A DNA stretch of 64,000 bases, from contig JAKFWF010000014.1 in the NCBI GenBank assembly GCA_021730785.1, forward strand, positions 48,861-112,860, written 5' to 3'. Made by a program: the position numbers and the translations under genes. The notes under the pieces are model-generated. The model was given only the letters and a program-made list of their open reading frames with translations, did no database searches and was not told the origin of the DNA. This document shows, one piece after another, positions 54,515-61,502 of this stretch (position 1 is the first letter of the stretch; each line of letters begins with the position of its first letter). Source of the DNA: Hyphomicrobiaceae bacterium. Lineage in GTDB: Bacteria > Pseudomonadota > Alphaproteobacteria > Rhizobiales > Hyphomicrobiaceae.

Positions 54515-55789
54515 ATGACCGTTGCCGCCTCCACCAAGAGCGCTGCTGCTCATCTGCGCCGCAACATCGCGATCCTGGCGCTGGCGCAGGCGCTGTTCCA
54601 GTCGGTCCAGGGCATGGCGATCGCGACGACGCCGCTCGCTGCCCTCGCGCTGCTTGGCACCGAGGCGAACCTGGTTTTGCAACCGCAATTCCGCTGGATG
54701 GGGCTTGCGACCGATAGCCAGCTTGCCACCGTGCCGATCTTTCTCGCCCACCTCGGCCTCATGACAACGACGTTTCCCGCGTCCCTGCTGATGGCGCGGC
54801 TTGGCCGCCGTGCCGGCTTCACGGTTGGCGGGGTGGCTGGAATTCTGTCGGGCATCATTTCGTTTATCGGCATCATGCAGCAGAACTTTCCCCTCATGTG
54901 CCTTGGCGCGTTTTTCCAGGGCGCGGCCGCAGCCTTTGCCTGGTATTTCCGTTTCGCTGCCGCCGATGCTGCCGACGCTGCTTACAAGGCCAAGGCCATT
55001 TCACTCGTCCTGGCCGGTGGTGTTCTGGCCGGGTTGATCGGCCCGCAGACCGCGAAATGGAGCGTCGATCTGCTGGCGCCGGTCACATTTGCCGGTGTCT
55101 ATGTGATGGTGGCGGTGTTTTCGTCGCTGATCCTGGTGGTGGTGCAGGCGCTCGATATTCCCCCGCTCACCGTCGCGCAGAGGGGCGAGCGTGGACGGCC
55201 GCTGCACGTGATCATGCGTCAGCCGGCCTACCTCGTGGCGCTCACCTCGTCGATGTTCGGCTTTGCCTTCATGACGCTGGTGATGGCGGCGACGCCACTG
55301 GCGATGCATGCCTGCGGCTTCACGTTCGACCACAGCGCAACCGTGATCCAGGCCCACTCGATTGCGATGTTCCTGCCGTCGTTCTTCACGGGCCACCTGA
55401 TTAATCGCTTCGGCGTGCTGCGCATCATCATGGTGGGCGCTGCCCTCGAATGTGGTTGCGCGCTGGTGAACCTCGCCGGCATCGACTTCTGGCACTTCCT
55501 CATCGCCAACAGCCTGGTTGGGCTCGGATGGAACTTCTGCTTCGTCGGCGGCACCACGCTGCTGACCGAAACCTACCGTCCGGCCGAGCGCGCCAAGGCG
55601 CAGGGCGCCCATGATTTCATCGTCTACGGCGCGACCGCCACCGCGGCGCTGAGTTCTGGACTACTGCAGGCCGGACCTGGCTGGATGTTCGTCAATGTCA
55701 TGGCGCTACCACTGATGATGATCGTGACGCTGGCAGCAGTCTGGCTTGCGGCTCGCCGCGGCCAGACAAGCGAAATCAAATCGTTGTGA
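54515..55789 (+). CDS. MFS transporter
   Basis: 424 residues with about 12 transmembrane segments. SLLMARLGRRAGFTVGGVAGIL carries the loop 2-3 MFS motif (G-x-x-x-D-R-x-G-R-R variant), and the second half has FTGHLINRFGVLRIIMVG. The fold resembles the YcaD/arabinose-type efflux families; no substrate can be read. A divergent LDT gene shares the upstream region. The ATG at 54515 opens the first cytoplasmic segment. Confidence 0.86.
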   Translation: MTVAASTKSAAAHLRRNIAILALAQALFQSVQGMAIATTPLAALALLGTEANLVLQPQFRWMGLATDSQLATVPIFLAHLGLMTTTFPASLLMARLGRRAGFTVGGVAGILSGIISFIGIMQQNFPLMCLGAFFQGAAAAFAWYFRFAAADAADAAYKAKAISLVLAGGVLAGLIGPQTAKWSVDLLAPVTFAGVYVMVAVFSSLILVVVQALDIPPLTVAQRGERGRPLHVIMRQPAYLVALTSSMFGFAFMTLVMAATPLAMHACGFTFDHSATVIQAHSIAMFLPSFFTGHLINRFGVLRIIMVGAALECGCALVNLAGIDFWHFLIANSLVGLGWNFCFVGGTTLLTETYRPAERAKAQGAHDFIVYGATATAALSSGLLQAGPGWMFVNVMALPLMMIVTLAAVWLAARRGQTSEIKSL

Positions 55790-56305
55790 GTAGAAAGTTA
55801 TTACCGAATCAGGCGCCAAAAACCGGCCTTTTCATTGCGAGTCTTTGCTGAAGGTGGGGCTGGCCGGGCTCGATCATGGCGAGGGCGCGCAAGAACAAAG
55901 TAAGAAGATCGCCGCAATTTGAGCGTTTTTCGTGACATCTCAGTCACATGTGACCCTAAACGGCCAGGAAACGGCCATCGCCTGTTTGCGGGGGGCAGTT
56001 GGCTCGACTAGTACGTAGTCATTGTCATGAGTCGTGCGACAGGGGCGCTCTGCCCTGGATCACTTTAGCCCAAGGGTCATCGAAACCCGGCCGGCCGATC
56101 CGCAGGGAGCAAGCCCGGCGAAACACGTTCGTCGCACTCTGGTCACTAACAGCGTCAGTCAGTTGCATCGTGTTGTCCGCGTTCGATCCGAACCGCGTGC
56201 GTTCACGCGCGTGCGTGCAGTTCGGAGCGAACACGGCAGTCATCGCCGGGCAGCGCGTGCTGCTTCCTGCATTCAAAACTGAAATCGACAGACTGGAGAT
56301 AAAGA
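55790..56305. other. Region before the porin gene
   Basis: 516 bases. It should contain the porin promoter and a long leader. A 12-base palindrome is at 55943-55954. An overlapping open frame (about 56.0-56.5 kb) has Arg/Cys-rich, non-family composition and is rejected. Nothing else recognised. Confidence 0.5.
55943..55954. promoter_or_regulatory. Palindrome GTCACATGTGAC upstream of the porin
   Basis: Perfect 12-base palindrome, about 350 bases before the porin ATG, with a partly matching GTGAC to its left. Possible operator; it does not fit the CRP spacing (GTGA-N6-TCAC). Confidence 0.35.
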
Positions 56306-57712
56306 ATGATTGGGAGACTGAACAAGACGACCAGTCGCCTGGCGATCGCCACGATCGCCTCGGTGGTTGCGTCGGGTGCATTTGCAGCCGACCTCGGCGG
56401 CAATTGCTGCGCAGATCTCGAGGAGCGGGTCGCCGAACTCGAGGCGACCACGGCCAAGAAGGGTAACCGCAAGGTCAAGCTGACCGTGTCTGGCCAGGTC
56501 AACGAAGCCATCCTGTTCTGGGACGACGGGCGGGAACGTAATGCCTACGTTGTTTCGAACAACTTCGGCCGCACGCGCTTCCGCTTCGTCGGTGACGCGA
56601 CGATCAACAGTGACTGGTCAGCCGGCTACCTGCTCGAGATCGGCGTGCGTTATGCCAACGCCGGCAACCGCAGCCAGCTTTCTGCTTCTGGTTCTGCCAT
56701 CACCAGCAGTAACGGCAACAACTCGTTCGACATCCGGCACAGCGCTTGGTGGCTCGACAGCAAGACCTACGGCCGCCTCTGGGTCGGTAACACCTCGACC
56801 GCGACCGATGGCATCACGGAAATCAGCCTTGCCAACGTGATCGCCGGTGGTAACGACGGCAGCAACTACCTCGGCGGCTTCCGTTTGCGCAATGCCACGG
56901 GTGCACTGACGAACGTGACCCACTCGAGCATTCGCAGCGGCAACTTCAACGCTGGTGAAGGCGATCGTAACAACGTCATCAAGTACGTGTCACCCACCTT
57001 CCAGGGCTTCACGTTCTCGGCGGCCTGGGGCGACGAAGAGCAGTGGGATGTGGCGATCCGCTACGCCGGTGAGTTCTCCGGCTTCCGCTTCGCGGCTGGC
57101 GTCGGCTACCAGGAAAATCGTTCACAGAACACAGCCGGTGCTGCTGGTTGCGCCAACGTTGGTGGTAACGGGACTCCTGCTACTACCGAATCGTCGGTCG
57201 ACTGCAATGACATCGGTCTGTCGGCCAGCGTCTTTCACATTCCAACCGGCCTGTTCCTGAACGGCTCTTACGGCCGTGCACAGGACAACAACCGGAGTAA
57301 CTTTGCGACCAGCAATCCGGGCAGCGGCAAGTTCCGCAGCGAGGACGATCACTGGTTCGTGCAGGGCGGTATCGAACGCAATTACTTCGGGATCGGTAAG
57401 AGCACATTGTTCGCGCAATACGTATCTGCCTCGACTGGCGCTGCAATCGGTGGTGGTGCTCGCTCCAGCGCAGCCGCAGGAGGTGGCTTCGCTGCTTTGG
57501 GTGCAGGAGGCTTCGTCTCTGACGCTGGCATCCGCGAGTTCGGCGTTGGCTTCAACCAGGAAGTATCGGCTGCAGCGCTTGATCTGTACGTCACCTACTT
57601 CCACGTCGATGCCGACGTGACGACGAGCGCCACCGGCGGCCAGAATGGCAAGACCCGGGCCACCGGCAACACCTTCGACGCAGTGGTACTGGGCGCGATC
57701 ATCCGCTTCTGA
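56306..57712 (+). CDS. Outer-membrane porin
   Basis: 468 residues. Signal peptide ending AAFA-type at SGAFAADL, then a short coiled stretch CCADLEERVAELEATTAKKG (split by Cys pair) typical of alphaproteobacterial porins that links to peptidoglycan, and a beta-barrel (VNEAILFWDDGRE, RFRFVGDATINSDWSAGYLLEIG, and a closing GNTFDAVVLGAIIRF with terminal Phe for BAM insertion). It lets small solutes cross the outer membrane; likely abundant. A strong terminator follows. Single copy in this window. Confidence 0.92.
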   Translation: MIGRLNKTTSRLAIATIASVVASGAFAADLGGNCCADLEERVAELEATTAKKGNRKVKLTVSGQVNEAILFWDDGRERNAYVVSNNFGRTRFRFVGDATINSDWSAGYLLEIGVRYANAGNRSQLSASGSAITSSNGNNSFDIRHSAWWLDSKTYGRLWVGNTSTATDGITEISLANVIAGGNDGSNYLGGFRLRNATGALTNVTHSSIRSGNFNAGEGDRNNVIKYVSPTFQGFTFSAAWGDEEQWDVAIRYAGEFSGFRFAAGVGYQENRSQNTAGAAGCANVGGNGTPATTESSVDCNDIGLSASVFHIPTGLFLNGSYGRAQDNNRSNFATSNPGSGKFRSEDDHWFVQGGIERNYFGIGKSTLFAQYVSASTGAAIGGGARSSAAAGGGFAALGAGGFVSDAGIREFGVGFNQEVSAAALDLYVTYFHVDADVTTSATGGQNGKTRATGNTFDAVVLGAIIRF

Positions 57713-57738
57713 TGGTCTCATCCACTCCGCGATCAAGG

Positions 57739-57765
57739 AAACAGCCGCCTTCGGGCGGCTGTTTT
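57739..57765 (+). terminator. Porin terminator
   Basis: AACAGCCGCC, loop TTCG, GGCGGCTGTT, followed by TT. Textbook Rho-independent terminator with a stable UUCG tetraloop, 26 bases after the porin stop codon. Confidence 0.93.
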
Positions 57766-57927
57766 CGTTCATGCCGCACACGAATTCATCGAAAACGGCG
57801 ACTTGCATGAGACAACGCGGCATTGCGCGCCGGGCCCCCAGGGGCATTCAATTCGCAACGGCACCGAGTGCTGGTGGTCTGATCTTGCTCATTTTTTCCC
57901 TCCCCCCTTGAGGGGGAAGACGCGGGC

Positions 57928-57956
57928 ATCGATTTTTGTGTTTCACAAAAATCGAT
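57928..57956. repeat. Perfect 13-base inverted repeat, ATCGATTTTTGTG
   Basis: Arms at 57928-57940 and 57944-57956 with a 3-base loop TTT. A CCCCC/GGGGG hairpin with a TTGA loop lies just to its left (57905-57917). Together they look like part of a short, mobile or repeated intergenic element, but only one copy is in this window. Confidence 0.55.
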
Positions 57957-58094
57957 ATTGGCCAGCGTCAGGTGGGGGGTGCGTTCTCACGGGCGAATAC
58001 AGCGGCTTGATACCCTCCACCCTGGTTGTGCAGCCGATCAGACCGCCCACCCGCATGACGGGCGAGTGATGGCGCAGGCGTACATGCCAGCCCC

Positions 58095-58433
58095 CTATAG
58101 CCAGTCATCGAGAAAATGCCGACCCTGGCGATCCTCGACCTCGACCACCCAGAGGTCGGGGTCGAACTCGGCCTGGCGGGCGAGGTAGGCTTCGACTTCG
58201 GCTTCGGTGGCTTTGGCGGCGTCAAGATGCAAGGTCCAGCGCCGGTCGGTCTGGCCCTCGTCGAAGCCGGCGGGCGCCGGGCCGTACAAGGCGGCGCGGC
58301 CGTTCAGATGCGCGATCTTGATGTAGATAGCGCCCGCATCGTCGTCGCCATGACGCACGACCATTGCCGGCACGCCTCGACCGCCGCAGGCGCGCACGTA
58401 GGCCTTGACCCAGATCACGGTTTTGAGGCGCAT
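58095..58433 (-). CDS. DUF1491-family protein
   Basis: 112 residues: KAYVRACGGRGVPAMVVRHGDDDAGAIYIKI, HLDAAKATEAEVEAYLARQAEFDPDLWVVEVEDRQGRHFLDDWL, the DUF1491 pattern conserved in alphaproteobacteria. No function known. It starts 43 bases after the peptidoglycan-binding gene stops on the same strand and is often beside such a gene in this class, so the pair may be a unit. Confidence 0.87.
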   Translation of the reverse strand: MRLKTVIWVKAYVRACGGRGVPAMVVRHGDDDAGAIYIKIAHLNGRAALYGPAPAGFDEGQTDRRWTLHLDAAKATEAEVEAYLARQAEFDPDLWVVEVEDRQGRHFLDDWL

Positions 58434-58476
58434 GCTGCGACCTATTTCAAGGCGCCAGCCGTTGCAAGGGGTGCTG

Positions 58477-59232
58477 CTATCGGGCGGCACCCACACGGCC
58501 GATGCCGGACAGCCGGTTCAGCCGGGCGACCAGTGGCCCCGAGATGCGCCCGCTCTGGGTCATGTTCTGGTCGACCTCGAACTCGCGGATCGAGCGCTCG
58601 GTGTCCTCGTTGACGCGGCCTGTCGCCCGGCCGACGTTGTAGCCGAGCGCCGATAGTGCCGACTGCACCGTACGGACCAACTGCTCGGTGCGCGCGCGCT
58701 TGTCCTTCGGCAGCGCCTGATACTGCGCCTGGATCTGCGCCGTCAGGGATTTTGACACACCCAACACGATCGCCTTGCCGATGGCCTCTGTCGGCTCGCC
58801 AGTCAGCGCCAGGCCATTGTCGAATTCCCAAGCCATGATCGCCGCGCGCGTGATGATGCTGGCGGTTCCGTTCGGCGCGCCCGGCTCATAACCGCGGGTC
58901 TGCAGTTCCCGCTGGATCGATGCCGTGACATCGCCCGTTTCGGCCGGGCCCGGTGGCGTCGTGCTGTCGGTCGCGGGGGCTTTGCCGGGCGGCTTGGTCG
59001 GTGGCTGCGGTGCAATGACCGGATTGGCCGTGAAGGCGTTGGCATGGATCGTTTCAGCCGGCGTGTCGGCAACCGCGCGCTTGGTGCGGTCGATCGTGGC
59101 ACGCGGCTGGGCGCGTGCCGCCACTCCCCGGCCGGCGCCCTGGTGATCCTGCATGAACATGATGTTGCCGGCCACGCCCGTGCTGAGTAGCAAGAACGTG
59201 AAGACGGCATATCTGGCGTGTTTGGGCGTCAT
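58477..59232 (-). CDS. Peptidoglycan-binding-domain protein
   Basis: 251 residues. An N-terminal hydrophobic anchor (YAVFTFLLLSTGVAGNIMFM) then a Pro/Ala-rich linker, and two copies of a PG_binding_1 three-helix domain: IQRELQTRGYEPGAPNGTASIITRAAIMAWEFDNGLALTG (about 108-147) and VQSALSALGYNVGRATGRVNEDTERSIREFEVDQNM (about 190-225). It is held in the inner membrane and reaches the cell wall. It diverges from the DUF5330 gene. Confidence 0.86.
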   Translation of the reverse strand: MTPKHARYAVFTFLLLSTGVAGNIMFMQDHQGAGRGVAARAQPRATIDRTKRAVADTPAETIHANAFTANPVIAPQPPTKPPGKAPATDSTTPPGPAETGDVTASIQRELQTRGYEPGAPNGTASIITRAAIMAWEFDNGLALTGEPTEAIGKAIVLGVSKSLTAQIQAQYQALPKDKRARTEQLVRTVQSALSALGYNVGRATGRVNEDTERSIREFEVDQNMTQSGRISGPLVARLNRLSGIGRVGAAR

Positions 59233-59349
59233 TGCAGCGGTCCCGCGCGGGGGAATGCCGCGCTGCCCGTACTATGGGTCGAGGCTCGTAAACGTTCTGT
59301 TAAGCGCGTTCGCTCGCCATGGCGGAGGTGCCGCGGCAGATTTCGATCG

Positions 59350-59375
59350 AATTTGACGCAATTGCGCGTCAAATT
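59350..59375. promoter_or_regulatory. Perfect 10-base inverted repeat, operator candidate
   Basis: AATTTGACGC (59350-59359), six bases, GCGTCAAATT (59366-59375) in the 245-base gap between two divergent genes. A TATAAA follows at 59388-59393, a possible -10 of the DUF5330 gene. A dimeric regulator could bind here. Confidence 0.45.
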
Positions 59376-59477
59376 GCAGTGCGACCATATAAACAACTTT
59401 TAGTTGTGTTTGGTAAGGTAACCGCCAGAAGGGTCTCGATTGGGGGCCCTCAACGCATCGGCAAGGACCGAACGGTG

Positions 59478-59912
59478 ATGTTACTCATACGGACTGTCTT
59501 CATCGTGGCTGTCGGCATCATGCTGTTGCCGACCGACGAGGCGCAGCAAGCCAAAATTGCTGGCACTGCCGGCATTGCTGCCGAGCGCGCCGCCACCTTC
59601 TGCGAGCGCAACGCGGCGACGTGTGCGGCCGGCGCAGAAGTGTGGGCGACGTTTCTGAAGAAGGCCGAATTTGGCGCCCGACTCGCCGGCAATATGATCC
59701 AGGACTACATGAAGAGCGGCGGCGACAGCCGCCAGGCGGCCGGCGGCGACGCACAACGTGCGCAGCCACTCGACCCGAGCCATCGCCCGGGCCAGGGACC
59801 GGCCGCCGCTCCGGCACGCGCGGTCGAGCCGGGCCGAGGCACGTTGACGCCAGGCGATGTCGCTCCCGTCTGGCGCGGCGCCGTCACGCGCACCGGCCTC
59901 TCCGGCACTTGA
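59478..59912 (+). CDS. DUF5330-family protein
   Basis: 144 residues: a short hydrophobic start (MLLIRTVFIVAVGIMLLP), then an Ala-rich region with two Cys (FCERNAATCAAGAEVWATF) and the family-like FLKKAEFGARLAGNMIQDYM, then a Pro-rich tail with APVWRGA. Small exported or membrane-anchored protein of unknown role. AAGGA precedes the ATG. sufE follows after 100 bases. Confidence 0.75.
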   Translation: MLLIRTVFIVAVGIMLLPTDEAQQAKIAGTAGIAAERAATFCERNAATCAAGAEVWATFLKKAEFGARLAGNMIQDYMKSGGDSRQAAGGDAQRAQPLDPSHRPGQGPAAAPARAVEPGRGTLTPGDVAPVWRGAVTRTGLSGT

Positions 59913-60012
59913 CAGCGGCGACAGGTCCCCTTGGCGCTGGCCGCAATCCCGGCCATATACTTCGCCGCGGGTGCTGCGCGATGCTGCGGTCCCGAAAAGG
60001 ACGCACTCCCGC

Positions 60013-60438
60013 ATGCCGATCGATCACATCCGCGCCGACTTCGATCTTCTCGACGACTGGGAGGATCGCTATCGCTATGTGATGGAACTGGGCCGCGCCA
60101 TGCCGCCGCTCGACGAGGCACTGCGCACCGACGCCAACAAGGTGCGCGGATGTGCGAGCCAGGTTTGGATCGCCTCGCGCGTGGTGCCAACCGCCGATGG
60201 CACGGCCAGCAGTCTCCATCTCGCGGGTGACAGCGACGCGCATCTGGTGCGCGGGCTGGTTGCCATCACCATCGCGCTCTATGAGGGCCGGCCGTTGGCC
60301 GACATCACACGGCTGGATGCGCAGGCCGAGCTTGCAACACTCGGCCTCAAGGAGCACCTAACGCCGCAGCGCTCGAACGGCCTGGCGTCGATGATCAAGC
60401 GGATTCGTGCCGACGCGGAAGCAGCCCTGCACGGATGA
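60013..60438 (+). CDS. sufE: SufE-family cysteine desulfurase activator
   Basis: 141 residues. SufE takes sulfur from the SufS persulfide and passes it to Fe-S scaffold assembly. The core is FDLLDDWEDRYRYVMELGRAMPPLDEALRTDANKVRGCASQVW, with acceptor C47 in VRGCASQVW. No sufS is nearby; the same scattering is common in alphaproteobacteria. It converges on the GYF gene with 4 bases between. Confidence 0.94.
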   Translation: MPIDHIRADFDLLDDWEDRYRYVMELGRAMPPLDEALRTDANKVRGCASQVWIASRVVPTADGTASSLHLAGDSDAHLVRGLVAITIALYEGRPLADITRLDAQAELATLGLKEHLTPQRSNGLASMIKRIRADAEAALHG

Positions 60439-60442
60439 GCCG

Positions 60443-61285
60443 TCAGGTGCCAATACCCGCCTGGACCCTCCTCAGCTGCGCGTAGCCCCCGGACTGTTGT
60501 TGCCCGCCGCCCCAGAGCGACGCGACCGTCTCGCTCCAGCTGCCGCCCAGGATCGATCCGGCCTTCGCGTTGGCGACTGCCTCGTCGATCTTGGCCGCCA
60601 GAACTGGCACTTGGTCGCGGGTGATCGCTTGCAGGGTTGCCGGCGTGGCACTTGCCGCCATTGACGCGCGGATGAACGCGAACACCTCGTAGATCTTGTC
60701 CTCGATGAACTTGCGGCCGACCGAGTGGGAAATAGTCAGGCGCATGGCGCCGGGCAAGCCGTCATAGGCTCGTGCCGACCAGTCCTTCAATTGACTGTTC
60801 TTGGCGAGGTGGTCGCGTTTCGAAATGTTCCGCAGCTGAAGTTGAACAAAGATTTGCTCGGCTATCGCATCGGCCATGCGCTGCGTATACGATGCATCGC
60901 GGTTTGGGCGTGGTGCGGCCTGCTGGACCGGTGTTGGAAGCGCCAGCTGCTGCACTGGCATTGGCTCCGAGTAGTGCACGGGGCCAGGCGCCGGAGCGTA
61001 GACGGGTTCTGTCGGCGGTGGCTCGAAATAGGCGTGTTGCGGCGGCGGTGCGTGCTGCTCGGCACCGAGCAGACCTTCGATCTCGTAGACGTTGAGCCAG
61101 CGCGGCAACCCCTGGCGCCAGATACGTCCATCTGCCCGCAGGAGATGATTGTTGGCGGCCATCACCACTTCAACGAGTGACAACGGACCGATCCGACGCC
61201 CATCCTGCTCGACAAGCCAAATTTGCTCCGGTGCCGCCGCATCCGGCTGATTGCCTGGATACGCGGCAATGCTCCGCAACACCAT
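60443..61285 (-). CDS. GYF_2-domain protein
   Basis: 280 residues. The N-terminus (WLVEQDGRRIGPLSLVEVVMAANNHLLRADGRIWRQGLPRWLNV, residues about 23-66) is a GYF_2-type domain that binds proline-rich peptides or acts as an adaptor. A Pro/Gln-rich linker follows (about 75-128), then a C-terminal helical region of about 140 residues that I do not recognise. No signal peptide. ATG 61285 chosen; GTG 61288 adds one residue. Confidence 0.72.
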   Translation of the reverse strand: MVLRSIAAYPGNQPDAAAPEQIWLVEQDGRRIGPLSLVEVVMAANNHLLRADGRIWRQGLPRWLNVYEIEGLLGAEQHAPPPQHAYFEPPPTEPVYAPAPGPVHYSEPMPVQQLALPTPVQQAAPRPNRDASYTQRMADAIAEQIFVQLQLRNISKRDHLAKNSQLKDWSARAYDGLPGAMRLTISHSVGRKFIEDKIYEVFAFIRASMAASATPATLQAITRDQVPVLAAKIDEAVANAKAGSILGGSWSETVASLWGGGQQQSGGYAQLRRVQAGIGT

Positions 61286-61502
61286 CACGCGCCCCCCACG
61301 AGCCTACACGATCACAATTGGTTAACGTATGTTAGCTGAGTTGAATAGTCCGACGGGCAGAAAATATTTACCCTCGGCCGATGCCGGGAAGTTTTGCAGT
61401 TTGCATGTTGTGGACCTGTAACAGGTCGGTCGTCTCGTGACGGCTCGACGCCTATTGACGAAGTCCTTGCGTCCGCTGCTTCAGCCATGACACTGCAGCG
61501 CC

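Larger units (their letters stand above)
57713..58094. other. Region after the porin with paired hairpins
   Basis: 382 bases between convergent genes. Besides the porin terminator, it holds a C-run/G-run hairpin near 57905-57917 and a perfect 13-base inverted repeat at 57928-57956. Small frames across it do not look coding. Confidence 0.5.

Noticed and set aside
55928..55950. CRP/cAMP box upstream of the porin
   Set aside because: GTGA and TCAC are 8 bases apart, not 6.
55999..56466. 155-codon frame upstream of and into the porin gene
   Set aside because: Overlaps the porin start in another frame; Arg/Cys-rich, no domain.
57803..58188. Small frames around the porin-DUF1491 gap
   Set aside because: They run across hairpin elements and the end of DUF1491 in other frames.
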